A stretch of 38,070 nucleotides of DNA from Anaerolineales bacterium (GTDB lineage Bacteria; Chloroflexota; Anaerolineae; Anaerolineales; E44-bin32): assembly GCA_004376465.1 (NCBI GenBank), contig SOJU01000108.1, positions 1 to 38,070 on the forward strand, read 5' to 3'. Of the stretch, positions 1 through 8,206 are shown one piece after another. Every line of letters begins with the position of its first letter. Position 1 is the stretch's first letter. Under the pieces are notes generated by a model. The model was not told the origin of the DNA, did not search any database, and saw nothing but the letters and a program-made list of their open reading frames with translations. Position numbers and translations under genes: made by a program.

Positions 1-2
1 CA

Positions 3-1076
3 GTCCGCATCGCCTCGGCGCTCGTGATCTCAGGCCCCAACACCGATCTGGGCATGGACTCCCAGTACGGCGTTGAGATTGCCATGGATGACCAGGGTCA
101 ACTCTTCGGGCATGATATTGAACTCCAGGCAGAGGATGATGGCTGCAATGCAGAAGGCGGCCAGACTGCCGGTCAGAAGATCGTCGCCGACCCAACGATC
201 CTTGGCGTCGTCGGCACCAGCTGCTCCGGCGCTGGCGTCCCGATGTCCACTGTCGTCTCCGAGGCCGGCTTCTTCATGGTCTCACCGTCGAATACAGCTG
301 CAAGACTCACCGACCCCGACATTGCGTGGAATCTTGGCTACCTGCGAACTGCACACAACGACAATGTTCAGGGCGCTGCTGTTGCCGACTTCGCCTATAG
401 CGAACTCGGCCTGACGACTGCCGCTGCGATCCATGACGGCGATCCATACACCGAGGGCCTTGCGACTGCCTTCCGTGACTCCTTCGAAGAACTTGGCGGC
501 GAGATCGTCGAATTCACTGCCGTGATCGTCGGCGACACCGACATGCGCCCGGTTCTCACCGCTGTTTCGGCTGCTGGACCACCTGAGTTCCTGTATTACC
601 CGATCTTCACGGCTGAGTGCGCCTTCGTCTCGAAGCAGGCGAAGGAAGTCGCTGGGCTGGAGAACACAGTCCTTGCAGGAGCTGATGGATGCATCTCTGA
701 CGCAGCTGCAGCTGCGATCGGTGAAGCCGGCGAGGGCATGTACTTCTCTGGACCGGATATCTCCTTCACGGGCAGCGAGTACGAGGATTTCAAAGCCGCC
801 TACAAGGATAAATACGGTGTTGAGACACTATCGGTCTTCCACGCGCACGCTTACGATGCGGCGAACATGATCTTTGCCTGCGTCGAGAAAGTTGGCGTAG
901 ATGAAGATGGCACACTCCACATCGGCCGCCAGGCGATGCGCGACTGCCTGTACGCCACCGTGAATTTCACTGGCCTCACTGGTAGTTTGACCTGTGATCA
1001 ATACGGTGACTGCGCTGACCCGAAGATCTCAGTCTCTGAACTTCAGGGCGGCGAGTACGTCAAGATCTGGCCGTAA
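3..1076 (+). CDS. Branched-chain amino-acid ABC transporter substrate-binding protein, 5' partial
   Basis: The reading frame is open from the first bases of the window, so the true start and the signal peptide lie upstream; the GTG at 24 is internal. The visible 357 residues form a type I periplasmic binding fold of the LivK/Leu-Ile-Val family, which captures amino acids or similar small ligands outside the membrane for the permease encoded next. Motifs near the visible N-terminus (SGPNTDLGMDSQYGVEIA) and the GVVGTSCSGAGVPMS segment match the ligand-binding loops of that family. There are at least eight cysteines, several in the C-terminal part, which fits disulfide bonds in an exported protein. 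It is followed by a hairpin and then livH, livM, livG and livF. The exact ligand cannot be read from the sequence; branched-chain amino acids are the family default, but peptides, amides or urea are possible. Confidence 0.9.
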   Translation, partial: VRIASALVISGPNTDLGMDSQYGVEIAMDDQGQLFGHDIELQAEDDGCNAEGGQTAGQKIVADPTILGVVGTSCSGAGVPMSTVVSEAGFFMVSPSNTAARLTDPDIAWNLGYLRTAHNDNVQGAAVADFAYSELGLTTAAAIHDGDPYTEGLATAFRDSFEELGGEIVEFTAVIVGDTDMRPVLTAVSAAGPPEFLYYPIFTAECAFVSKQAKEVAGLENTVLAGADGCISDAAAAAIGEAGEGMYFSGPDISFTGSEYEDFKAAYKDKYGVETLSVFHAHAYDAANMIFACVEKVGVDEDGTLHIGRQAMRDCLYATVNFTGLTGSLTCDQYGDCADPKISVSELQGGEYVKIWP

Positions 1077-1131
1077 TCCTTAACCGTGTGGTTCGACGGC
1101 ATCCTGTCGTACTGAGCAAGTAAGCTCTTCA

Positions 1132-1167
1132 AGGATGGACCCGGAGCCAATTTCTCGGGTCCATCCT
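1132..1167 (+). terminator. Strong intercistronic hairpin between binding-protein gene and livH
   Basis: A perfect 12-base inverted repeat has its left arm AGGATGGACCCG at 1132-1143 and right arm CGGGTCCATCCT at 1156-1167, with a 12-base loop. There is no long T run after it, only ATCCCTTTCC, so it may be a partial terminator or an mRNA-stabilising stem. Such stems often let a binding protein be made in excess over its permease. It also covers the upstream alternative start at 1135 of the next gene. Confidence 0.6.
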
Positions 1168-1188
1168 ATCCCTTTCCGGAGTACCCAG

Positions 1189-2250
1189 ATGAAAAAACTC
1201 TTTGAGAAGATAGAGTACATCGATTTATTCCTATGGCTTATTCGTGCCGCCATTATCATTATTGTCATCTGGGGCACAGTCGCTACGATTCTGGATAACC
1301 CCTACTCAACTCGACAGTGGACGGACTTCGTTATTTTTGGCGTCGCCCAGGGCAGCATGTACGCTCTGATCGCAATTGGCTACACCTTAGTGTACGGCGT
1401 GCTTTTTATGATCAACTTCGCCCATGGCGAATTCTTTATGTCCGGCATCATGACCTCAACGGTTTTTATCGCCGGTCCGATGGCAGCGACGGGGTTCCTC
1501 AACCGCCACCCAATTATTTCCCTCTTAATAATCGCTCTTTTTTCAATGCTTGTTTCGGTGGGCGTCGCAATTCTTACAGAGCGGATTGCCTATAAACCTC
1601 TGCGTAAAGCGCCTCGCCTCGTTCCGCTGATCACTGCGATCGGTGCATCTTTATTCTGGCAGAACTTCTATCGGGGTATGCTCGGCTCAAATGTAAAACC
1701 CTTTCCCCAGTTTGACATCTTGGCTGGCTCAATTCCTCTCCTGGGAACCCAAGTTCTGAAGACACACATCGCCGTCGTCTTGGTTACGATCATCATGCTC
1801 ATCGGCTTGAACTTCTTCATCATGCGCACCAAGACTGGCAAATCCATTCGAGCTGTCTCAGAAGACAAGGATGTTGCCGCTCTAATGGGTATCGATGTGG
1901 ATAGAGCCATCACCATCACCTTCGCAACAGGAGCGGCCATGGCCGGTATTGCTGGAGTCCTCTTTGCATTAGTCTTCAGGCAAGTCCACTTTTTTATGGG
2001 TTTTACTCCCGGGATCAAAGCCTTTACGGCTGCAGTCCTGGGCGGGATCGGCAGTGTCCCTGGTGCCGCCATCGGCGGTCTCTTCCTGGGCTTATTCGAA
2101 TCGATTGGACCGAGTCTCTTCTTGCAGAGTCTTGGAATTCCCGCTTTCAATCAACTGAAGGACGTGATTGCATTCATCATGTTAGTCCTCGTCCTTATCT
2201 TCCGACCACAGGGCATCCTTGGCGAACCCTTAGCTGAGAAAAAGGCGTAA
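1189..2250 (+). CDS. livH: Branched-chain amino-acid ABC transporter permease LivH
   Basis: This 353-residue multi-spanning inner-membrane protein belongs to the LivH family, one half of the transmembrane channel of the liv importer. The family core begins around the segment YALIAIGYTLVYGVLFMINFAHGEFFM. The conserved coupling loop with the AAVLGGIGSVPGAAIGG motif near the C-terminus contacts the ATPases. I chose ATG 1189 because GGAG at 1178-1181 lies seven bases upstream and the protein then starts MKKLFEKIEY. The frame is open to 1135, but that start would sit inside the preceding hairpin. It is followed nine bases later by livM. The family assignment is secure; the substrate is not determined. 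Confidence 0.93.
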   Translation: MKKLFEKIEYIDLFLWLIRAAIIIIVIWGTVATILDNPYSTRQWTDFVIFGVAQGSMYALIAIGYTLVYGVLFMINFAHGEFFMSGIMTSTVFIAGPMAATGFLNRHPIISLLIIALFSMLVSVGVAILTERIAYKPLRKAPRLVPLITAIGASLFWQNFYRGMLGSNVKPFPQFDILAGSIPLLGTQVLKTHIAVVLVTIIMLIGLNFFIMRTKTGKSIRAVSEDKDVAALMGIDVDRAITITFATGAAMAGIAGVLFALVFRQVHFFMGFTPGIKAFTAAVLGGIGSVPGAAIGGLFLGLFESIGPSLFLQSLGIPAFNQLKDVIAFIMLVLVLIFRPQGILGEPLAEKKA

Positions 2251-2259
2251 GGTGACACG

Positions 2260-3939
2260 ATGATAACTAAACAAAGCATTCAATTGCGCACACCTCTCCG
2301 CTTCGGCATCATCGCCGGGGTCGTCTCCGTATGCGCAAGCGCAATCGGTCTTGTTGTCCTATTTAGCGAACGGGAGCTGATCGCAGGCGTCATCACGATG
2401 GGGCAAATCTTGATTTTCGCACCAACAGCAGCACTCGCCTACATAGCGGCGCGTGACCATGCAGAAGGGCAGCGAGGGATCGCTCTTCTCTATGGGTCTC
2501 TCACCGGCGTAATCTCAGGCATCCCGTCAGCGCTATTAATCCTCCTCGCTTCAGCGGTAAACTTACGCCAATTTATGCCGAATGTGTCTCCTGCTCTAAT
2601 TGAAATCCTTTCCTTTGGCCTCCCTCCAGTTGCAGGCAGCCTCGCCTTCCTTGCCGCGATGACAGCAGTCGGGCTTATTGCTGCATCGTTTAGTCTGCTG
2701 CCGAGCAATATCAAGCGGCCGATCTTTAATGGCTTGCTCTGGACGTTCACCATTGGTTTGTTCTCGGAGAACATCTCCAGCCGTGTGAGATTTTTCTTCG
2801 GATCAGAATTCAACAAGCTCATCTTCACCGGTAAGGCGCTGGACCCATTTGTGGCCGCCCTCATATTTTTCTTGGCTGCTGGACTAACGGTCTGGCAGGG
2901 TCGCAGGCAAACCACTCATACAGAACCTGAAGGTGTCTCCACCTCGAGGAAATCTCGCCTTCGCTGGATGACTTATGCAGGAGTCGTAGTTACCCTCCTC
3001 ATCCTCCCACTGTTATTAGGCTCCTACTTATCTGAAGTGTTGAACAACGTAGGACTGTTCATCCTGATGGGTTTAGGACTGAATATCGTCGTTGGCTTTG
3101 CCGGGCTCCTTGACCTCGGTTACGTCGCCTTCTACGCCATCGGCGCTTACTCCATGGCTGTCATGACTTCCCAGGGACCTCTTGGGTTCGGCTTGTCCTT
3201 CTGGGCAGCGCTCCCCTTTTGTGTGTTGATGGCAGCTTTCGCTGGACTCATGCTGGGGATCCCAGTTCTGCGGATGCGAGGTGACTATCTGGCGATTGTG
3301 ACCCTTGCCTTCGGTGAGATCATCCGAATTCTGGTGCTCTCCGATCTGCTCAAACCCGTACTGGGTGGAGCCCAGGGGATATTGAAAATACCTAAACCTG
3401 AGATCTTCGGCTTGGTGTTAAAACAACCCGAGCAATTTTACTTTGTCATCCTCGCAGGAGTCTTGATCGCATGGTTCGTATCCTGGCGATTGAGTAAAGC
3501 CCGACTCGGTCGTCAGTGGTTGGCGATGCAAGAAGATGAAGATGTCGCTGAAGCAATGGGCATTCGCCTCGTAACAACTAAGCTGCTGGCCTTCTCTTTT
3601 GGAGCTGCATTTTCAGGTCTTGCTGGTGCACTTTTGGCCAGCAAATTAACTTCAATCTTCCCTCACAGCTTCAAACTAGAAATATCCATCAATGTGCTCG
3701 TTTTGATCATCATCGGCGGTCTGGGAAGCCTTCCAGGGGTGGTAATAGGCGCCCTGATCCTTGTCGGTCTGCCCGAGCTGCTTCGTGAATTCGCAGAATA
3801 TCGCCTCTTGATGTATGGCCTTCTTATGATCGTCATGATGTTGGCTAAACCGGAAGGATTCTGGCCGTCGCAGATCATGAAACGCGAACTACACATCGAT
3901 GAAGAGTCTGAGATGCTCAGCGCTGAAGCGGGAGATTGA
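2260..3939 (+). CDS. livM: Branched-chain amino-acid ABC transporter permease LivM with long N-terminal membrane extension
   Basis: The C-terminal part (about residues 260-540) is a typical LivM permease, with LNIVVGFAGLLDLGYVAFYAIGAYS and the coupling-loop motif IIIGGLGSLPGVVIGA. It forms the second half of the channel with LivH. The protein is 559 residues, while LivM proteins are commonly about 320-430. The surplus is an N-terminal block of roughly 230 residues with about five or six hydrophobic segments, followed by a polar linker (RRQTTHTEPEGVSTSRKSR). I do not recognise a separate function for that block. The start ATG 2260 has GGTGA just upstream, nine bases after the livH stop. It lies in the liv operon between livH and livG. 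Confidence 0.9.
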   Translation: MITKQSIQLRTPLRFGIIAGVVSVCASAIGLVVLFSERELIAGVITMGQILIFAPTAALAYIAARDHAEGQRGIALLYGSLTGVISGIPSALLILLASAVNLRQFMPNVSPALIEILSFGLPPVAGSLAFLAAMTAVGLIAASFSLLPSNIKRPIFNGLLWTFTIGLFSENISSRVRFFFGSEFNKLIFTGKALDPFVAALIFFLAAGLTVWQGRRQTTHTEPEGVSTSRKSRLRWMTYAGVVVTLLILPLLLGSYLSEVLNNVGLFILMGLGLNIVVGFAGLLDLGYVAFYAIGAYSMAVMTSQGPLGFGLSFWAALPFCVLMAAFAGLMLGIPVLRMRGDYLAIVTLAFGEIIRILVLSDLLKPVLGGAQGILKIPKPEIFGLVLKQPEQFYFVILAGVLIAWFVSWRLSKARLGRQWLAMQEDEDVAEAMGIRLVTTKLLAFSFGAAFSGLAGALLASKLTSIFPHSFKLEISINVLVLIIIGGLGSLPGVVIGALILVGLPELLREFAEYRLLMYGLLMIVMMLAKPEGFWPSQIMKRELHIDEESEMLSAEAGD

Positions 3940-3943
3940 ATCC

Positions 3944-4753
3944 ATGACAGAAAACAATATAATCCTGGCTTCAAAAACTGTATCAAAGAACTTCGGTGGA
4001 CTTGTGGCTGTCAGCGAGTTCGATTTTGAAGTTCCTGAACATTCCATCGTCAGCATAATCGGGCCAAATGGCGCCGGTAAAACAACTTTCTTTAACTGTG
4101 TTACCGGCTTTTACGCTATCGACCAGGGTGATATTCTCTTCTACGGCGAATCCATCACTAGTAAATCTCCAGACCAGATCGCCCAACTTCACATCGCCCG
4201 CACCTATCAGAATATTCGCCTCTTTTCCAACATGACGGCGATTGAAAATATCCTCTTAGGTATGGAACCGGATCTGCATTCACATTGGTATGGTGCAATT
4301 CTCAACACCCCCGGTACTCGCGCCGAAGAAGAACACGCCGTCGAAGAAGCCCGTCGCCTACTCAAATATATGGGCTTGGTCGGCAGTGGAGATCTTTTAG
4401 CGAGGAATCTGCCCTACGGGGATCAACGCCGCCTTGAAATCGCTCGGGCATTGGCCAACCAACCGAGGATTTTACTTCTCGATGAGCCAACTGCCGGTAT
4501 GAACCCGCAGGAATCAACAGAAACTATGCGCTTAATCCAGCGGATTCGAGATGACCTGGGAATCACAATCTTGCTTATTGAGCACGATATGCGCGTGGTT
4601 ATGGGAATTTCTGAGCGAGTTACTGTCCTTGATTATGGAGCGAAAATCGCAGAAGGTACCACCGAAGAAATTCAGAGAAATCCGCAAGTTATTGAAGCCT
4701 ACCTGGGCCGCGGTGCGGCGACAGGTCTAGAAACTACTTCAGCAGACTCATAA
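3944..4753 (+). CDS. livG: Branched-chain amino-acid ABC transporter ATP-binding protein LivG
   Basis: This 269-residue cytoplasmic ABC ATPase powers the LivHM channel. The Walker A motif is GPNGAGKTT near residue 40. The ABC signature region reads LPYGDQRRLEIARAL, the YGxQRR variant usual for LivG rather than LSGGQ. Walker B is ILLLDEPTAGMNP, followed by the switch histidine in LIEHDM. I chose ATG 3944, with GGGAG at 3930-3934, over an in-frame ATG at 3899 that would overlap livM by 41 bases. The C-terminus carries the LivG-type extension ending in QRNPQVIEAYLGRG. It is four bases downstream of livM and cotranscribed with livF. Confidence 0.94.
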   Translation: MTENNIILASKTVSKNFGGLVAVSEFDFEVPEHSIVSIIGPNGAGKTTFFNCVTGFYAIDQGDILFYGESITSKSPDQIAQLHIARTYQNIRLFSNMTAIENILLGMEPDLHSHWYGAILNTPGTRAEEEHAVEEARRLLKYMGLVGSGDLLARNLPYGDQRRLEIARALANQPRILLLDEPTAGMNPQESTETMRLIQRIRDDLGITILLIEHDMRVVMGISERVTVLDYGAKIAEGTTEEIQRNPQVIEAYLGRGAATGLETTSADS

Positions 4754-4769
4754 CGAGGAGCCAGCTCCC

Positions 4770-5483
4770 ATGCCGATGCTCGAACTAAATGATGTACATG
4801 CCTACTACGGCAATATCCACGCTCTGAAAGGCATTTCGATCACCGTCGAAGAGGGTGAAATCGTCACGCTCATTGGAGCCAATGGCGCCGGTAAGACAAC
4901 TACCCTCCGAACCATCACTGGCCTGCTTAAACCTAGGACCGGATCAGTGATTCTCGATGGGGAAGACCTCGCTCCCTACCCTGCGCACAAGATCGTTTAT
5001 AAAGGCGTGGCCATGGTTCCGGAGGGCAGAGGGATATTCTCGAAACTTACTGTCCGTGAGAACCTGGACATGGGCGCATTTAGCCGCAGCGATGTTGATG
5101 GTATTAAACAGGATCTCGAACGCGCCTATGAACTTTTCCCTCGTTTAAAAGAACGAGAAAGTCAGATCTCCGGAACCCTCAGCGGCGGGGAACAGCAGAT
5201 GCTCGCTACTGCGAGGGCGCTGATGGCTCGACCTCGGCTGATGTTGATGGACGAACCATCGATGGGATTAGCGCCGGTTCTTGTGGAAAGCGTGTTTGAT
5301 ATTATTCAGGAGATTAATAAAGAAGGGACGACTATTTTGCTCGTTGAGCAGAATGCACACATGGCGCTGCAAATTGCACAACGCGGCTATGTTCTTCAAA
5401 CCGGCGAAATTGTATTAAGTGACTCAGCCGACGGTCTCCGTAAAGACCCAATGGTGCAAAAAGCTTATCTCGGGATGGAATAA
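4770..5483 (+). CDS. livF: Branched-chain amino-acid ABC transporter ATP-binding protein LivF
   Basis: This 237-residue ABC ATPase pairs with LivG to form the nucleotide-binding heterodimer. Walker A is GANGAGKTTTLR, the signature is LSGGEQQMLATARAL, Walker B is LMLMDEPSMGLAP and the switch histidine lies in LVEQNAHMAL. The C-terminus, MVQKAYLGME, is the standard LivF ending. GAGGAG at 4755-4760 sits nine bases before ATG 4770; a second ATG at 4776 is also possible. It is the last gene of the liv operon and is followed by an inverted repeat. Confidence 0.94.
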   Translation: MPMLELNDVHAYYGNIHALKGISITVEEGEIVTLIGANGAGKTTTLRTITGLLKPRTGSVILDGEDLAPYPAHKIVYKGVAMVPEGRGIFSKLTVRENLDMGAFSRSDVDGIKQDLERAYELFPRLKERESQISGTLSGGEQQMLATARALMARPRLMLMDEPSMGLAPVLVESVFDIIQEINKEGTTILLVEQNAHMALQIAQRGYVLQTGEIVLSDSADGLRKDPMVQKAYLGME

Positions 5484-5508
5484 AGAACCCAAATTACCAG
5501 CGTCTTTC

Positions 5509-5551
5509 TCAAGAACACGGTGGTTCTTCAACAGAATCATCGTGTTCTTGA
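5509..5551 (+). terminator. Inverted repeat after livF, possible terminator
   Basis: The arms TCAAGAACACG (5509-5519) and CGTGTTCTTGA (5541-5551) are perfect 11-base complements. An internal GTTCTT at 5523-5528 allows a competing small hairpin with AAGAAC at 5511-5516. The right arm is followed by TTTAGATG, a weak T tract. The site lies 25 bases after the livF stop, the expected place for the end of the liv operon. The rest of the gap up to 5689 shows nothing I can name. Confidence 0.5.
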
Positions 5552-5689
5552 TTTAGATGCAAATCCTATGTGGATTCAATCTCTCAGACAGCTTGGATTA
5601 GAATAGATCCACGAGTGTCGACTTGTGCCTCTGGGAAGTTCCTATCCTGTACGGTAAGGCTCTTCCAATAATCGTAAAAAGGTTAAACT

Positions 5690-6850
5690 ATGACTTCCGA
5701 CATTCCAAGCACAGCCGATATCGTCGTCGTCGGCGGCGGCGTTATGGGTGCGAGCACTGCGTATCACCTGGCCGCTGCTGGTGCTGGAAAAGTGATCCTG
5801 CTTGAGAAAGAACCTTATTTCGGACAGGGCGCCACCGGTCGTTGTGCCGGGGGCGTGCGCTATCAATTTGCTACCGAAATCAATGTGCAATTATCCATCG
5901 CCAGCCTGGCATTGCTTGAAAGCTTTGAGCAGGATACAGGTCAGGATCCACTCTACCGTAAATGCGGCTATTTGTTCGTACTGACCCAGGATGGGATGGT
6001 GGCTAAATTCAAAGGCAATGTCGCCATGCAGAACCGACTTGGTGTAAATACCCAATGGCTAGAGGCCGAAGATGTCAAATCTCGTCTTCCTATGATGCGC
6101 TTCGAGGATGCACTCGCCGGCACCCTTCATGCCAATGATGGTTTAGCCGACCCTAACAGCGTAGTTATGGGCTATATTCAGCGCGCTCGTCAGCTTGGCG
6201 TAACCGCTTTCACAGATGTAAGCGTCCTTGACATTGATACCATGGGCAACCAGGTTCAGCACGTCGTAACCAGCTCGGGATCAATCGCTACCCAGGTCGT
6301 CGTTGACGCTGCCGGACCCTGGGCGGGGCTTATAGGGCGCATGGTGGGCTTGGAGCTCCCCATCACACCCATCCGACGGCAGATGCTGACCACAACGCCC
6401 CTCCCCGACCTCCCTGCTGATTTCCCATTTGTGATTGACTTCGCACAATCACTCTATTTCCATCGAGAAGGAACCGGTGTTCTTACCGGAATGTCGAACC
6501 CAGACGAGAAACCTGGCTTCGATCAAACGATTGACGGAGAATGGGAATTGGTCGCCATGCAAGCTGCTGCGGAGCGGATGCCGATGCTGGAAACGGCCGG
6601 ACGCCAGACAGGCTGGGCAGGGCTATACGAAGTAACTCCCGACGCTCATCCCATTTTCGGCGAGACGCCCATCGATGGTTTTTACCTAATCGGCGGATTT
6701 TCAGGACATGGGTTTATGCACGGACCCATCGCCGGGAAGTTAATGACGGAAAGAATCCTGGAGGGGAAATCGTATACGGTGGATGTCTCCTCCTTGGATT
6801 TGGCACGTTTTGATGAGAATCGTCTAATATTCGAATATAACGTGGTGTAG
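5690..6850 (+). CDS. DAO-family FAD-dependent oxidoreductase (sarcosine/glycine-oxidase-like)
   Basis: This 386-residue flavoprotein is of the DAO fold, related to sarcosine oxidase beta subunits and glycine or D-amino-acid oxidases and dehydrogenases. These oxidise the C-N bond of secondary or D-amino acids. The dinucleotide-binding motif VVVGGGVMGAS is at residues 12-22 (GxGxxG = G15, G17, G20), followed by the FAD loop GRCAGGVRYQF. The C-terminal FAD-contact segment is IGGFSGHGFMHGP. No N-terminal signal peptide is present, so it is probably cytoplasmic. It follows the liv operon and precedes cinA by four bases, which suggests cotranscription with cinA. The substrate is unknown, and the electron acceptor in an anaerobe is more likely a carrier than oxygen. 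Confidence 0.85.
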   Translation: MTSDIPSTADIVVVGGGVMGASTAYHLAAAGAGKVILLEKEPYFGQGATGRCAGGVRYQFATEINVQLSIASLALLESFEQDTGQDPLYRKCGYLFVLTQDGMVAKFKGNVAMQNRLGVNTQWLEAEDVKSRLPMMRFEDALAGTLHANDGLADPNSVVMGYIQRARQLGVTAFTDVSVLDIDTMGNQVQHVVTSSGSIATQVVVDAAGPWAGLIGRMVGLELPITPIRRQMLTTTPLPDLPADFPFVIDFAQSLYFHREGTGVLTGMSNPDEKPGFDQTIDGEWELVAMQAAAERMPMLETAGRQTGWAGLYEVTPDAHPIFGETPIDGFYLIGGFSGHGFMHGPIAGKLMTERILEGKSYTVDVSSLDLARFDENRLIFEYNVV

Positions 6851-6854
6851 AGAT

Positions 6855-8006
6855 ATGGAAGCTGAAATTATTACAATTGGAACGGAATTGCTGCTGGGCG
6901 AACTCGTTGATACGAATACGCGTTATATCGCCCATGCACTGCGCGAAATCGGCCTCGACCTTTATCGAACCAGCACCGTCGGCGATAACATCGAGAGGAT
7001 CGCAGAAGAAGTTCAATCAAGCATGCAGCGCGCAGACGCTGTAATTACCACCGGCGGCTTAGGTCCGACAATTGACGATCCCACGCGTGAAGGAATAGCA
7101 AAGGCTTGTGGCGTTGAGACGATCTTCGTACCCGAATTATGGCAGCAGATCAAGGAGCGTTTCTCGGGTTTCGGGAGTGTTCCTACCGAGAACAACCGTC
7201 GTCAAGCGTATATTCCTGCAGGTTCCATCCCCATAGAAAATCCCGTGGGAACCGCTCCGGGCTTCATCGTGGAGACTGACCATTCCGTGGTTATTTCCAT
7301 GCCCGGCGTCCCCGCTGAAATGCAGCACCTGCTTGTTAACGACGTCATCCCCTATCTTAAGCAGCACCTTGATTTACAGAGCATCATCAAGAGCCGCATC
7401 GTCCGCACTTCAGGGATCGGTGAGTCAATGCTAGACCAAATAATCGAAGATCTGGAGAAGCTCCATAATCCGACGGTCGGTCTCTCTGCTCATCCCGGGC
7501 GTGTGGACATCCGTATCACAGCTAAGGCTAAGACAAATCGAGAAGCGGACAGGATGATCTCAAGTGTCGAGGCGACGCTCGAGGAGCGTATTGGAAGAGC
7601 GATCTACGGTAAAGACGATCAGACTCTCGAATCCGCTGTTGTTGATTTACTGAAGGAAAAGGGAATGCATCTCGCGCTCCTTGAAGCGGGAACAGGTGGA
7701 GCCCTCGCGGCTTCATTAGCAGAATTCCCGGAGATAATCGTCAGCGAACAGAACCTCTCAGAAATCGGATCGGATGAAGTTCTCTCTGCGGCACTGAAAG
7801 AGGATATGCAAAAAGCTAAAGCCCAAGCAGGATTGCTGCTAACGATGCAACATTCTGGGGAGGGAAGCACAGCGAAGATCCATGTCTTACTTCCCGGAAA
7901 CGAGCATACAGAGCACAAATCCTACGAAGCTCACTTCGTGAATATGAAAATTCGGTCCGTAAGCTACGCACTCCATTGGCTCCGCCGCTTGCTATTGGCG
8001 TCGTAG
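6855..8006 (+). CDS. cinA: CinA-like protein with degraded C-terminal amidase domain
   Basis: This is a 383-residue CinA-family protein. The N-terminal MoCF/COG1058 domain (about residues 1-170) is well kept: EIITIGTELLLGELVDTN and TTGGLGPTIDDPTREG are the classical motifs. A middle domain follows. The C-terminal domain (about 258-383) aligns in position with the PncC/CinA nicotinamide-nucleotide amidase, but the usual AESCTGG reads LEAGTGG, and the usual TGIAGPGG loop is replaced by TMQHSGEGS. The serine and cysteine of the first motif are missing. Family members are usually 410-430 residues, so this one is short. The N-terminal ADP-ribose-pyrophosphatase-type activity may remain while the amidase is probably inactive. 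It is four bases after the flavin oxidoreductase gene. Confidence 0.88.
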   Translation: MEAEIITIGTELLLGELVDTNTRYIAHALREIGLDLYRTSTVGDNIERIAEEVQSSMQRADAVITTGGLGPTIDDPTREGIAKACGVETIFVPELWQQIKERFSGFGSVPTENNRRQAYIPAGSIPIENPVGTAPGFIVETDHSVVISMPGVPAEMQHLLVNDVIPYLKQHLDLQSIIKSRIVRTSGIGESMLDQIIEDLEKLHNPTVGLSAHPGRVDIRITAKAKTNREADRMISSVEATLEERIGRAIYGKDDQTLESAVVDLLKEKGMHLALLEAGTGGALAASLAEFPEIIVSEQNLSEIGSDEVLSAALKEDMQKAKAQAGLLLTMQHSGEGSTAKIHVLLPGNEHTEHKSYEAHFVNMKIRSVSYALHWLRRLLLAS

Positions 8007-8048
8007 GATTCCTTGCTGGTTCTTTGTGAACCCCTGAAGGCATGTTCC

Positions 8049-8077
8049 TTGACAGACGTTAGGCGCACTTCTATAAT
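8049..8077 (+). promoter_or_regulatory. Consensus sigma-70-type promoter of the tRNA-Gly gene
   Basis: TTGACA at 8049-8054 and TATAAT at 8072-8077 are both perfect consensus hexamers with a 17-base spacer. Transcription would begin near 8084, about seven bases before the tRNA. Confidence 0.9.
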
Positions 8078-8090
8078 CCGGAACGGTGAT

Positions 8091-8162
8091 GCGGGCATGG
8101 CTCAGTGGTAGAGCGTCTGCTTCCCAAGCAGAATGTCGCGGGTTCGAATCCCGCTGCCCGCT
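8091..8162 (+). tRNA. tRNA-Gly (anticodon CCC)
   Basis: A complete cloverleaf can be drawn. Acceptor arms GCGGGCA (8091-8097) and TGCCCGC (8155-8161) pair fully, with discriminator base T8162. The D arm contains GCTC...GAGC. The anticodon stem TCTGC/GCAGA encloses the loop TTCCCAA, with anticodon CCC at 8123-8125. The T arm is GCGGG-TTCGAAT-CCCGC. CCA is not encoded. It decodes GGG glycine codons and stands alone between its own promoter and terminator. Confidence 0.96.
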
Positions 8163-8170
8163 CTAAACGT

Positions 8171-8206
8171 AAAGCCTCCTGGAATTTTCTGGAGGCTTTT
8201 GCCTTT
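8171..8206 (+). terminator. Rho-independent terminator of the tRNA-Gly gene
   Basis: The stem AAAGCCTCC (8171-8179) / GGAGGCTTT (8191-8199) has an 11-base loop and is followed by a T-rich run (TTGCCTTTAT). It lies nine bases after the tRNA. Confidence 0.9.

Noticed and set aside
1135-1188. Extended N-terminus for LivH from an upstream start
   Set aside because: It would begin inside a 12-base hairpin and adds residues with no conservation; ATG 1189 has a good ribosome-binding site.
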